64,000 nucleotides of DNA, from NCBI GenBank assembly GCA_963832965.1, contig CAWHVW010000003.1, positions 1,736,001 through 1,800,000 of the forward strand, written 5' to 3'. Of this stretch, positions 54,630 to 62,737 are shown piece after piece (position 1 is the stretch's first letter; each line of letters starts with the position of its first letter). The position numbers and the translations under genes are program-made. The notes below the pieces were generated by a model, which worked only from the letters and a program-made list of their open reading frames with translations, was not told the origin of the DNA and searched no databases. Source of the stretch: CAWACP01 sp963832965 (GTDB taxonomy: Bacteria; Acidobacteriota; Terriglobia; Bryobacterales; Bryobacteraceae).

Positions 54630-55943
54630 ATGAAGCGTTTCGTCCTCTTGTGTTCCGTCCTCTGCTGCGCGGCGGTGACGCCCCCGGTCGCCCACCTCAC
54701 CGCCGACCAGCGCATCGCGCTGTATGAAAAGAAACTCAAGGACGCGCCGAACGACCCTAAGGTGGAAGGCGACCTCGCGTCCGCCTTCATTCAAAAGCTG
54801 CGCGAGACCACCGATTTCCAGTACCTCAATCGCGCCGCGACCCTGGTGGACCGCATCCTGGCAGCCGATTCCCACAGCTACGATGGCATCCGGTTAAGCG
54901 CGGAGATCGCCACGCATCGCCACAACTTCCCGCAAGCGGCGCAGTTGACCAGAGACCTCACGGTGCGCAACCCCAGCGACGCCGGCGCGTGGGGTCTGCT
55001 CGGCGATTCGCTCATGGAAATGGGGCAATACGACGCTGCCGATAAAGCCTATCAGCGCATGTTCGCGCTCGGTCCGAACCTCGCCAGCTACAACCGCATC
55101 GCCTGGCACCGCTTCGTTACCGGCAAGGGCGCGGAGGCCCTGTCCTGGATGGCCATGGCCGTGGAAGCAGGGAGTTCCACCAACGAAAACCTGGCGTGGT
55201 GTCTGGTGGAGTTCGGGGACATGCTCTTCAAGAGCGGCCGCGTGGACGATGCCCACGCTGCGTATGAAAAATCGCTGGAGACGTTGCCCGGCTATCATCG
55301 CGCGCTGGCGGCGCTGGGCCGGGAGTATGCGGCCGCGGGGGAATTCGACAAGGCGGTCGACAGCTTCAGGAAAGCCCAGGCGGTAATTCCGCTGCCCGAT
55401 TACGCCCATGCCCTGGCGGCCCTCTATGATCAGTTGGGCCGTCCCACGGAAGCCGCCCAACAGCGCAAGCTGATCGATGTCATCGATAAGCTCGGCCAGG
55501 CCAATGGGGAGAAAGGCAATCGCATGCTCGCCATGAACTATGCCGACGAGAATCGCAACCTCGACCGCGCCCTCGCGCTGGCGCGTGCCGAACTGGAGAC
55601 TCGCAAGGACGTGTACACCTACGATGCTCTGAGCTGGGTGCTGTTCCGCGGCGGACACCAGCAGGAGGCCGAAGAAGCCAGCGCGAAAGCTTTGGCCATG
55701 CACACCCCGGAACCAATGTTCTTGTATCACGCGGGCGTTATCGCCATCGCCGGTGGACGCGCGGAACAGGGCCGGGAGCTGCTAGGGCAGGCCCTCGCGT
55801 TGAATCCTTCCTTCGCCTGGCCGCAGGCGGCGGACGCCAGGACACGCGGCGCCAGCCGCGTTGCTACACCACCATGCGAGGACGCGGCTGGCGCTGCATG
55901 TTCAGCGAGTGGTGCCACGATTACAAAACTCGTAATACACTAG
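54630..55943 (+). CDS. TPR-repeat protein inside the nickel/cobalt operon
   Basis: Up to 437 residues. Signal peptide (MKRFVLLCSVLCCAAVTPPVA) and TPR helices across most of the chain (NDPKVEGDLASAFIQKLRE, DAGAWGLLGDSLMEMGQYDAADKAYQRMFALGPN, DAHAAYEKSLETLPGYHRALAALGREYAAAGEFDKAVDSFRKAQAVIP, EAEEASAKALAMHTPEPMFLYHAGVIAIAGGRAEQGRELLGQALALNPSF). The last 35 residues (from about 403) read into a 13-bp inverted repeat and have no repeat character, so the natural end may have been extended by the repeat. It sits 7 bp after the NicO gene and overlaps the open frame before cbiM. Probably a periplasmic scaffold; role in metal uptake is inference from position. Confidence 0.8.
   Translation: MKRFVLLCSVLCCAAVTPPVAHLTADQRIALYEKKLKDAPNDPKVEGDLASAFIQKLRETTDFQYLNRAATLVDRILAADSHSYDGIRLSAEIATHRHNFPQAAQLTRDLTVRNPSDAGAWGLLGDSLMEMGQYDAADKAYQRMFALGPNLASYNRIAWHRFVTGKGAEALSWMAMAVEAGSSTNENLAWCLVEFGDMLFKSGRVDDAHAAYEKSLETLPGYHRALAALGREYAAAGEFDKAVDSFRKAQAVIPLPDYAHALAALYDQLGRPTEAAQQRKLIDVIDKLGQANGEKGNRMLAMNYADENRNLDRALALARAELETRKDVYTYDALSWVLFRGGHQQEAEEASAKALAMHTPEPMFLYHAGVIAIAGGRAEQGRELLGQALALNPSFAWPQAADARTRGASRVATPPCEDAAGAACSASGATITKLVIH
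55849..55894. repeat. 13-bp perfect inverted repeat at end of TPR gene
   Basis: GCGCCAGCCGCGT 55849-55861 and ACGCGGCTGGCGC 55882-55894, loop 20 nt. It begins with the same GGACACGCGGCG lead-in as the hairpin after cysA. It is inside the TPR open frame and just upstream of cbiM. Confidence 0.75.
55920..55936 (+). promoter_or_regulatory. ATTAC-N7-GTAAT dyad upstream of cbiM
   Basis: ATTAC 55920-55924 and GTAAT 55932-55936 flank seven bases, 25 bp before the cbiM start. It overlaps the stop of the TPR frame and could be a metal-regulator operator; no specific regulator motif is matched. Confidence 0.35.
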
Positions 55944-55960
55944 GAAAGGGCCGGTCCTCC

Positions 55961-57022
55961 ATGCACATTCCCGACGGATACCTCAGCCCGGCGACATGCG
56001 CGGTAATGTATATCGCGTCCGCGCCCTTCTGGTATGTGGCGCTGCAGCGCGTCAGGAAGGCTCTGCACACGCGTCTGGTGCCCCGTCTGTCCCTGTTTGC
56101 TGCTTTTTCTTTCGTCATCATGATGTTCAACCTCCCGCTTCCCGGCGGCACCACCGGCCATGCCGTGGGCGTGGGGCTGGCCACCGTGGTGCTGGGGCCC
56201 TGGGCGGCCATGCTGGCGGTTTCCATCGCGATCATCATCCAGGCGCTGTTCTTCGGCGACGGAGGCATCACCGCCATCGGCGCCAATTGTTTCAACATGG
56301 CCATCGTCGGGGCGCTGGTGTCGTACGCGGTCTATCGTCTCCTCGCCGCGCGCTCGTCCATCGTCTCCCTGCGCCGGGTAATGGCGGCAGGCCTCGCCGG
56401 TTACGCAGCCATCAACGTGTCGGCGCTGCTTGCGGCCATTGAGTTTGGAATTCAGCCGGGGCTATACCACGATGCCGCGGGCGCTCCGCTCTACTGCCCG
56501 TACGGACTCGGCGTGGCCATTCCCGCGATGATGCTCGGCCATCTCACCATCGCCGGTTTCGCCGAACTGTTCGTATCGGCGGGGGTGGTGGCCTTTCTGC
56601 AGCGATCGGATCCATCGCTGTTGCGGGCCACCGCCGGCGTTACCGGACCTGAAACTTTGACCGGCCCGCGCTCCCTGCGGCCGCTCTGGCTGGGACTCGC
56701 CGTCCTGTTGGTGCTGACCCCACTTGGAATTCTGGCCGCCGGCTCGGCCTGGGGAGAATGGATGGCATCGGATTATGCGAACTCCGCCGCCCGCCGGCAG
56801 ATTGCCGCTACCACCCTGCATGCGCCGCTGCCATCGCGCCCGCCCGCCGGTTTGGAGCGCCTCTCCTCCCTGTGGACCGCTCCCTTCGCCCGCTACGCTC
56901 CCCCGTACGTCCGCAGCGCCGCCTTCGGATACCTCCTTTCGGCGATGTTCGGAGCGGGGCTGGTCATGCTGGCTTGCGCGAGCGTGGGCAAACTCACGCG
57001 CAGACGCGACTTTGCGCGATGA
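55961..57022 (+). CDS. cbiM: Cobalt/nickel ECF transporter CbiM with fused CbiN-like PDGLE domain
   Basis: A 353-residue substrate-specific membrane protein of an energy-coupling-factor transporter. The start at ATG 55961 gives MHIPDGYLSP, whose N-terminal His and the DG motif bind Co2+/Ni2+; the longer open frame to 55874 lacks this. The CbiM core covers about 1-215 (FFGDGGITAIGANCFNMAIVGAL, GLGVAIPAMMLGHLTIAGFAELFVSAGVVAFL). The C-terminal part (about 240-350) is a PDGLE/CbiN-like domain (RPPAGLERLSSLWTAPFARYAPPYV with membrane span AAFGYLLSAMFGAGLVML). Stop overlaps the cbiQ ATG (ATGA). It gives the importer its specificity. Confidence 0.93.
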   Translation: MHIPDGYLSPATCAVMYIASAPFWYVALQRVRKALHTRLVPRLSLFAAFSFVIMMFNLPLPGGTTGHAVGVGLATVVLGPWAAMLAVSIAIIIQALFFGDGGITAIGANCFNMAIVGALVSYAVYRLLAARSSIVSLRRVMAAGLAGYAAINVSALLAAIEFGIQPGLYHDAAGAPLYCPYGLGVAIPAMMLGHLTIAGFAELFVSAGVVAFLQRSDPSLLRATAGVTGPETLTGPRSLRPLWLGLAVLLVLTPLGILAAGSAWGEWMASDYANSAARRQIAATTLHAPLPSRPPAGLERLSSLWTAPFARYAPPYVRSAAFGYLLSAMFGAGLVMLACASVGKLTRRRDFAR

Positions 57023-57828
57023 CTTTTGTCGAGCGCACGGTAGAAGGCCTGTATGAGGCCATGGACCGCGCCATGCACGCGGAGCAATCGGCGGGTGGCG
57101 GCGGGTTGCTGCAAAGGTTGGACGCGCGGGTGAAAGTGGCCGGTTTGCTCGCGCTGATTCTGGCGTCGGCGCTGGCCACACGGCTCTGGGTAATCGGCGC
57201 CCTCTTCGTTCTCGCCGTTTCATTGGCCCTTCTCTCGCTGGTTTCCATCCGCACGCTGGCCACCCGCGTCTGGACGGGCGCGCTCACGTTCACCGGAGCC
57301 ATCGCCGTGCCCGCGCTCTTCCTGACGCCCGGTTCCCCCGTCTATCGCGTGCCGGGCCTCCACTGGACTATCACCGCACAAGGCCTGACCACGGCCAGCT
57401 ATCTCATCCTGCGCGTCGAAACGGCGGCCACTCTCGCCCTTCTGCTGGTCTTCACCACGCCCTGGGCCCACGTCCTGAAAGCGCTGCGGATTTTCCGCGT
57501 GCCCGTGGTGTTCGTGGTGATTCTGGGAATGACCTGCCGGTACATCCTGCTGATGCTCGAAACCGCGCATGAAATGTTCGAGTCGCGCCAAAGCCGTACC
57601 GTGGGTAAATTGAACGGGCCGGAGCGCCGGCGCATGGCCGTGGCCAGCGCGGGCGTGTTGCTCAGCCGCACTTTTCAACTCAGCGGCGACGTCTACCTGG
57701 CCATGCAGTCCCGCGGTTTCCGCGGCGAAGTCTACGTGCTGGACGAATTCCGCATGAGCGCCCTCGATTGGACGGCGCTGCTGGCGTTTGCCATGCTGAC
57801 CGCGGCGGCCGTGTGGGCGGGCCACTAA
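57019..57828 (+). CDS. cbiQ: ECF transporter transmembrane (T) protein CbiQ
   Basis: A 269-residue integral membrane T component. MTFVERTVEGLYEAMDRAMHAEQSAGGGGLLQRLDARVKVAGLLALILASALATRLWVIGALFVLAVSLALLSLV begins the chain. The coupling helices with the Ala-Arg-Gly-type motifs are visible as MFESRQSRTVGKLNGPERRRMAVASAGVLLSRTFQLSGDVYLAMQSRGFRGEVYVLD. It joins CbiM to the ATPase CbiO. Start ATG 57019 overlaps the cbiM stop; its own stop TAA 57826-57828 overlaps the cbiO ATG (TAATG). The earlier in-frame start at 56758 is rejected. Confidence 0.93.
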   Translation: MTFVERTVEGLYEAMDRAMHAEQSAGGGGLLQRLDARVKVAGLLALILASALATRLWVIGALFVLAVSLALLSLVSIRTLATRVWTGALTFTGAIAVPALFLTPGSPVYRVPGLHWTITAQGLTTASYLILRVETAATLALLLVFTTPWAHVLKALRIFRVPVVFVVILGMTCRYILLMLETAHEMFESRQSRTVGKLNGPERRRMAVASAGVLLSRTFQLSGDVYLAMQSRGFRGEVYVLDEFRMSALDWTALLAFAMLTAAAVWAGH

Positions 57829-58616
57829 TGCTGTTCGAACTCGACCGCCTCACGTACCGCTACGAACAGCTCACCGCTCTCGACAAGCTCAGCCTGGCGA
57901 TCCCGGAAGGAAGCCGCGTGGCCCTGCTGGGCGCGAACGGCTCCGGGAAGTCGACACTCCTGCGCATCCTGGACGGCCTGCACTTTCCGCACGCGGGCGC
58001 CGTCCGCTTCCGTGGAGAGGAACTCACCGAGGAACGCTTCGCCGATGATGAGTTCGCGTTTGCGTTCCGCAAGCAGGTGGGGCTGGTGTTTCAAAATCCC
58101 GACGTGCAGTTGTTCAATCCCACGGTATTCGACGAAGTGGCCTTCGGCCCGCTGCAACTGCGCTGGCCGAAGCGCGACGTGCGCGAACGCGTGGGCGAGA
58201 TTCTGGACCGCTTGCGCATCGCGCATCTAAAGGACCGCGTGCCGCACCGTCTGTCGGGCGGCGAAAAGAAGCGCGTCGCAATGGCCAGCGTTCTGGTGCT
58301 GGACCCTGCAGTGCTGCTTCTGGATGAGCCCACGGCGTCGCTCGATCCGCGCAGCCAGAGCGAGTTCATCGATCTTCTGGTCGAGTGGGGCGGGGGCGCA
58401 AAGTCCGTGATCATCGCCACGCACGATCTCGGAGACCTGGAGGATATCGCCGACCGCTGCTTCGTCCTCGATGGCGGGCAACTGGTGGCCGAGCTTGCTC
58501 CGGCCGACGTGCTGCGCGACCGGGAGTTGCTCGAGCGCACCAACCTGTCGCACGCTCATCGTCATCGCCACGCGTCCGGGGAAGTGCACTCCCATCCCCA
58601 CGTGCACGGGGAGTAG
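57828..58616 (+). CDS. cbiO: ECF transporter ATPase CbiO
   Basis: A 262-residue ABC ATPase from ATG 57828. Walker A LLGANGSGKST, Q-loop GLVFQNPDVQLFNPTVFDEVAFGPLQL, signature LSGGEKKRVAMASVLVLDPAVLLLDEPTASLD with Walker B, H-loop IATHDLGDLEDIADR. The C-terminus is His-rich (SHAHRHRHASGEVHSHPHVHGE), which could bind the imported metal. It completes an ECF-type Ni/Co importer downstream of the NicO permease and TPR genes. Confidence 0.94.
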   Translation: MLFELDRLTYRYEQLTALDKLSLAIPEGSRVALLGANGSGKSTLLRILDGLHFPHAGAVRFRGEELTEERFADDEFAFAFRKQVGLVFQNPDVQLFNPTVFDEVAFGPLQLRWPKRDVRERVGEILDRLRIAHLKDRVPHRLSGGEKKRVAMASVLVLDPAVLLLDEPTASLDPRSQSEFIDLLVEWGGGAKSVIIATHDLGDLEDIADRCFVLDGGQLVAELAPADVLRDRELLERTNLSHAHRHRHASGEVHSHPHVHGE

Positions 58617-58636
58617 TTGGGCAACCCTCCAGCCGT

Positions 58637-59257
58637 CTACCGCAGAACCGAGAATCCTGCGTAGAAGACGTTATTGTCCACCCCCGGATTCACCGCGCTC
58701 GTAAACCCATTGGAAATGTGGAGAAACTTGTAGCCGAGGCTGATCTCGCGCCGCTCGCCCGTTTTGATGCGGATTCCCCCTCCCAGGTCGATCAGGAAAT
58801 TCAGCCCGGTCGCGCCGGTCACGTCGATGGGGATCGGCTCGCTGGAGGCGATAATTCCTTCGTTGGTTTCGAGGAACGGATACGCTCTGTGGCGGCGGCC
58901 AAAGTCCGCCGTGAACCCCAGCGGCGTGATGCCAAATCCATAAACGGCGTGAGCCGGGACAAACTGCGGCAGGTATTGTCCGGGCTGCAGCAAGACCGCC
59001 GCGGGCATGAGTTCGCCGGAATACGAAATCGACACGCCGGGCCAGACCCAGCACCTGTAGCCATAGCCGAACCCCGCAACCAGGAATTGGCGATCTGATG
59101 TGGTTCCGATCAACGTCGCGGAAACGGGCGAGTAACCGGCGAAGAATTGAAACTCCTGCCGGGGTTCGGATACCGGCGAGCCGGTGGAGCACAGCCCGGC
59201 CCACGCCGGCGCTGCCAGCAACGCGAGAAGTATGGCGAATCGAGGAGCTACCACCAC
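58637..59257 (-). CDS. PagL-like lipid A 3-O-deacylase (acyloxyacyl hydrolase)
   Basis: A 206-residue outer-membrane barrel with a signal peptide (APRFAILLALLAAPAWA). The C-terminal segment GYKFLHISNGFTSAVNPGVDNNVFYAGFSVLR carries the PagL-family active site: catalytic His (H180) and Ser (S182) in HXS, plus the NPG turn. The acidic member of the triad, glutamate 12 residues after the serine in Pseudomonas PagL, is aspartate here (D194). Earlier strands (FQFFAGYSPVSATLIG, VAGFGYGYRCWVWPGVSISYSGELMPA) fit a small barrel. It would remove the 3-O fatty acid from lipid A, altering outer-membrane properties. Confidence 0.82.
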   Translation of the reverse strand: MVVAPRFAILLALLAAPAWAGLCSTGSPVSEPRQEFQFFAGYSPVSATLIGTTSDRQFLVAGFGYGYRCWVWPGVSISYSGELMPAAVLLQPGQYLPQFVPAHAVYGFGITPLGFTADFGRRHRAYPFLETNEGIIASSEPIPIDVTGATGLNFLIDLGGGIRIKTGERREISLGYKFLHISNGFTSAVNPGVDNNVFYAGFSVLR

Positions 59258-59353
59258 GGCTCATTGTCTCAAGGGTGGAATAGGTGCCCGAGCGCGCTTG
59301 CCGGCCGCGCGCCGGTCACTGCGCCTTGGAATTTCTGTAAGTGCTTGAAAAGA

Positions 59354-59429
59354 TGGTGGCCAGGGACGGACTTGAACCGCCGACGCCAGCCTTTTCAGGG
59401 CTGCGCTCTACCAACTGAGCTACCTGGCC
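59354..59429 (-). tRNA. tRNA-Phe (GAA)
   Basis: 76 nt with CCA encoded. Acceptor GGCCAGG/CCTGGCC with discriminator A, D-arm TAGCTCAGTTGGTAGAG, anticodon arm CAGCC-CTGAAAA-GGCTG with anticodon GAA, T-arm with GTTCAAGTC. It lies between the pagL-like and fumarase genes on the same strand. Confidence 0.97.
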
Positions 59430-59483
59430 AGGGAGGGAATGCAGTGCTCGCGCGGCCTTCCCAGTGTAACAAAATCGCGGCTC

Positions 59484-61001
59484 TCAGACCTCCCGCAGCG
59501 TAGCCAGCACCTCTCCCGTCTGCTGCTCCACATCCAGGTGCAGGCTGTTGCCGTGCGCGTCCATGGTTACGATGGCGGCAAAATCCTCCAGCTCCAAATG
59601 CCACATCGCTTCCGGGACGCCCAGTTCCAGCCAGTGCACCCCCAGCACCCTCTTCACCGTTCGCGCGTAATACTGCGCCGCCCCGCCGATCGCATTCAGG
59701 TACACCGCGCCGAACTGCTGCAGCGCGGCCAACGTCTTGGCGCCCATCCCGCCTTTGCCAATCACCGCGCGAACTCCATATCGTTCCAGCACGGTGGCTT
59801 CATAGGGCTCCTCGCGAATGCTGGTGGTGGGGCCCGCGGCCTTCACCTTCCAATCGCCCCCTTCCTTCAACATCACCGGGCCGCAATGGTAGAGCACCGC
59901 GCCGTGAAGATCCACCGGCGGCTCATGCTTCATCATGTGATGATGCACCGCGTCGCGCCCGGTGAAGCACTCTCCGGAAATCAGCACCACGTCACCCACC
60001 TTCAGCGCGCGAACCTGTTCTTCGCTAAGCGGAGCGCGCAGCGCTACCTCGCGCCCGGTAAGCGCGAAACCGGCTGAGGCGGCCATCTTTTGCACTGGTC
60101 TTTCGGGCTCCCGGTAAAGCCACTTCGTGATCGCGCCGTTCGCCGCGTCAAGACGCACCCCAAGCCGCCGGAACGCCCAGCAATCATAGGCCACCGATAC
60201 GAAGAAGCTGGCGGGCAGACGGTTGGCGGCCGCGATCTTGCAGCCGATCAGCGAAGCGCGTCCCCCGAACCCCATGGCGCCCACTCCCAGCCGGTTGGCC
60301 TCCTCCATGATTTCGGCCTCCAGCTTCGCCAGCTCCGGGTTGGAGTTCACATCGTCCAGCGTGCGAAAGAGTTGCATCTTCGCCACCATGTATCCGTGCG
60401 CGCGGTCGCTCCCGATGCAGACGCCGATCGCTCCCGGCGCGCACCCTTGTCCCTGCGCCTGCCACACCGCGTGCAGCAGGCACTTGCGTACGCCCTCTAG
60501 ATCGCGGTCGGCGCGGCCAAGATGGTCCAGATTCGCGGGCAGGGAATACTGGATGTTCTTGTTTTCGCAGCCGCCGCCTTTCAACAGCAGCTTCACTTCT
60601 ATCTCGTCTTCTTCCCACTGCTCGAAATGAAGCACCGGCGTTCCCGGGCCCAGGTTGTCCCCGCTGTTCTTGCCGGTCAGTGAGTCCACTGAATTGGGCC
60701 GCAGCTTGCCCCGTTTCGTGGTCTCGCGCACGGCCTCGCGAATGGCCCGCCCCACCGCCATCTGATTCACTCCCACCGGCGTGTGTACGATAAACGTCGG
60801 CATGCCGGTGTCCTGGCAGATGGCCCCTTCGTCCTCGTGCGCCATGTCGATGTTCGTCGCGATGATGCTAAGCGCCTGCGAGGCTTGCGTGTGCGGGGTT
60901 TCCGACTCCATCGCAACCTTCATCGCCTCGCGCACATCGGGCGGCAGGTTGGTGGACGTTTGCGTAATGAGCTGAATCAGACTCTCGGTGAGGAATTGCA
61001 T
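59484..61001 (-). CDS. Class I fumarate hydratase (fused alpha and beta parts)
   Basis: A 505-residue iron-sulfur fumarase that adds water to fumarate giving malate in the citric acid cycle. The N-terminal part is the alpha (TtdA/FumA) domain: AICQDTGMPTFIVHTP (C62 as a cluster ligand), GGGCENKNIQYSL, GAIGVCIGSDRAHGYMVAK. The C-terminal part is the beta domain: LTGREVALRAPLSEEQVRALKVGDVVLISGECFTGRDAVHHHM, YHCGPVM, GKGGMGAKTLAAL, AVYLNAIGGAAQYYARTVKRVLGVHWLELGVPEAMWHLELEDF. Length is full. Maf is encoded 18 bp upstream on the same strand. Confidence 0.93.
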   Translation of the reverse strand: MQFLTESLIQLITQTSTNLPPDVREAMKVAMESETPHTQASQALSIIATNIDMAHEDEGAICQDTGMPTFIVHTPVGVNQMAVGRAIREAVRETTKRGKLRPNSVDSLTGKNSGDNLGPGTPVLHFEQWEEDEIEVKLLLKGGGCENKNIQYSLPANLDHLGRADRDLEGVRKCLLHAVWQAQGQGCAPGAIGVCIGSDRAHGYMVAKMQLFRTLDDVNSNPELAKLEAEIMEEANRLGVGAMGFGGRASLIGCKIAAANRLPASFFVSVAYDCWAFRRLGVRLDAANGAITKWLYREPERPVQKMAASAGFALTGREVALRAPLSEEQVRALKVGDVVLISGECFTGRDAVHHHMMKHEPPVDLHGAVLYHCGPVMLKEGGDWKVKAAGPTTSIREEPYEATVLERYGVRAVIGKGGMGAKTLAALQQFGAVYLNAIGGAAQYYARTVKRVLGVHWLELGVPEAMWHLELEDFAAIVTMDAHGNSLHLDVEQQTGEVLATLREV

Positions 61002-61019
61002 GGAGCAACCACTTCCATG

Positions 61020-61574
61020 TTATCCCCCGCCGAACAGCCGCAGGTGCTTGTACACCAGGGAGACCGGCAGCCCCACCACGTTGAAATAATCGCCCTCAAT
61101 GCGCGCTATGAACTTCGACGCCAGCCCCTGAATCGCATACGCGCCCGCTTTATCCATTGGTTCACCGCTGGCCACGCACGCGTCGATTTCTTCGGGCGTA
61201 AGCGTCGCGAACAGGACGCGCGTCACCGCCGCGTCCGTCTCCCAGCGCGTACCGGAGCGCAGGCAGATGCCGGTGATCACCTCATGCTCGCGGCCCGAGA
61301 GCAATGACAGCATCCGGCGTGCATCAGCCTCGTCGCGTGGCTTCTCCAGCACCACACCGTCCACTACAACAATAGTGTCCGCCCCGAGGGCGATCTCCCC
61401 CGCGGTTATCTCCACCGCGGCGGCCTTGTCGAACGCCAGACGGCGGGCATAATCCATCGGCGCCTCGCCGGCCCGGTGCTGCTCCTGCACGTCCGCCGGA
61501 CGCACCACGAACGGCAGACCAGCGGCGTGGAGAATCTCCGCGCGCCGGGGAGATTTCGAGGCAAGCACCAACAT
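61020..61574 (-). CDS. maf: Maf-type nucleotide pyrophosphatase (dTTP/UTP or related)
   Basis: A 184-residue house-cleaning enzyme that hydrolyses dTTP, UTP and modified nucleotides. MLVLASKSPRRAEIL is the signature start; VRPADVQE, ALGADTIVVVDGVVLEKPRDEADARRMLSLLSGREHEVITGICL, SGEPMDKAGAYAIQGLASKFIARIEGDYFNVVGLPV complete the family pattern, including the catalytic Asp/Glu/Lys residues. It forms an operon with the fumarase downstream (18 bp). The upstream region 61575-61737 has some GC-rich inverted repeats but no clear promoter box. Confidence 0.95.
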   Translation of the reverse strand: MLVLASKSPRRAEILHAAGLPFVVRPADVQEQHRAGEAPMDYARRLAFDKAAAVEITAGEIALGADTIVVVDGVVLEKPRDEADARRMLSLLSGREHEVITGICLRSGTRWETDAAVTRVLFATLTPEEIDACVASGEPMDKAGAYAIQGLASKFIARIEGDYFNVVGLPVSLVYKHLRLFGGG

Positions 61575-61737
61575 CTTCGAATAGTAACTGAGGCGAACGG
61601 CAAACGACCCGCGTTCCCGGGCGCGTTCCCGGAAGATCCCGCGAACACACTGGTCCCTTGGGCAGATCCCGTGTCTCCGGGGCGTCCGTTTCCAGGCGCT
61701 CCGCTCGAAAGCCGAGCCGGCAGTGGAAAGCGGCCGG

Positions 61738-61941
61738 CTACTTCGCTTTCTTTTTTCCGCTGCCCGGAGGCCGGCCGCGCCGTTTCGGCTGCGCTGCCGC
61801 CGCGGTTACCGCGCTCAGCCACTTGGGAGGACGTCCCCTCCGCTTGCCCCGCGCGGCGCCCAGTCGCTCCAGGCTCACAATGGCCATTTCCACTTGCGAG
61901 CGTTCGGTTCTCAGCTCTTCGAGAATCTTGTTAATATCCAT
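61738..61941 (-). CDS. Small AT-hook DNA-binding protein
   Basis: A 67-residue basic protein. The first 28 residues are a helix (MDINKILEELRTERSQVEMAIVSLERL) able to dimerise, followed by two AT-hook motifs: RGKRRGRPPKW and PKRRGRPPGSGKKK, each with the GRP core that inserts into the minor groove of AT-rich DNA. Architecture suggests a small nucleoid or regulatory protein. It is divergent from the two-component system beginning at 62010. No other annotation is supported. Confidence 0.72.
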   Translation of the reverse strand: MDINKILEELRTERSQVEMAIVSLERLGAARGKRRGRPPKWLSAVTAAAAQPKRRGRPPGSGKKKAK

Positions 61942-62009
61942 GCGCTTACTAATGTCGCACGTCGGGATGGCCGCCGGGCAGGCGGTGCTACACTGGCCAC
62001 GTAAGAGTA

Positions 62010-62723
62010 ATGAGAATTCTCATCGTCGAGGACGAAAAGCGCATTCAGGATTTCCTCTCGCGCGGCCTGGAAAGCGCCGGTTACGCGGTGGACGTGGCCG
62101 GTGACGGCGCCACCGCCGTCAACCTGGTCCACAGTGCCGAATACGACCTGGTTATCCTCGACCTTATGCTTCCCGACACCGACGGCCTCACCGTCCTGCA
62201 GAAGATCCGCAATCGCAAAGCCAGCCCGCCGGTGTGCATCCTCAGCGCGCGCGACGCCGTTGACGACCGCGTCAAGGGCCTCGAACTCGGCGCCGACGAT
62301 TATCTCGTGAAGCCCTTCGCGTTCGTCGAATTGCTGGCCCGCGTCAGGGCCCTTCTTCGCCGCGGCCAGCCCACCCCGGAGCGCCTCCAGGTGGGCGATC
62401 TCGCGCTCGATTGCATCCGCCGCAAAGTCACCCGCGGAGCGGAATCCATCGAGCTGGCGCCCAAGGAATTCAGCATCCTCGAATATCTGATGCGCAACCG
62501 CGGCCGTCCGCTCAGCCGCACCATGATCGTCGAGCATGTCTGGGACATGGATTACGACGGGCTTACCAACATCGTCGATGTGTACATCCGCCACCTGCGC
62601 AGCAAGATTGACGACCTCTATCCGGAGAAAATGATCCATACGGTCCGCGGAATCGGCTACATGCTGGACATTTCGGAAAAGTCCGCCGAAGCGGCCTCCA
62701 CCCAGGCGGCGCGAAACACCTGA
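62010..62723 (+). CDS. OmpR-type response regulator
   Basis: A 237-residue regulator. Receiver domain residues 1-118: acidic pair VEDE (7-10), phosphoacceptor D51 in VILDLMLPDTDG, S79 in LSARD and K101 in YLVKPF. The DNA-binding domain is a winged helix of the OmpR/PhoB type (about 128-225: VGDLALDCIRRKVTRGAESIELAPKEFSILEYLMRNRGRPLSRTMIVEHVWDMDYDGLTNIVDVYIRHLRSKID, ending IHTVRGIGYML). Its partner kinase follows directly. Target genes unknown. Confidence 0.95.
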   Translation: MRILIVEDEKRIQDFLSRGLESAGYAVDVAGDGATAVNLVHSAEYDLVILDLMLPDTDGLTVLQKIRNRKASPPVCILSARDAVDDRVKGLELGADDYLVKPFAFVELLARVRALLRRGQPTPERLQVGDLALDCIRRKVTRGAESIELAPKEFSILEYLMRNRGRPLSRTMIVEHVWDMDYDGLTNIVDVYIRHLRSKIDDLYPEKMIHTVRGIGYMLDISEKSAEAASTQAARNT

Positions 62724-62737
62724 TTGCGCGGACGCCA

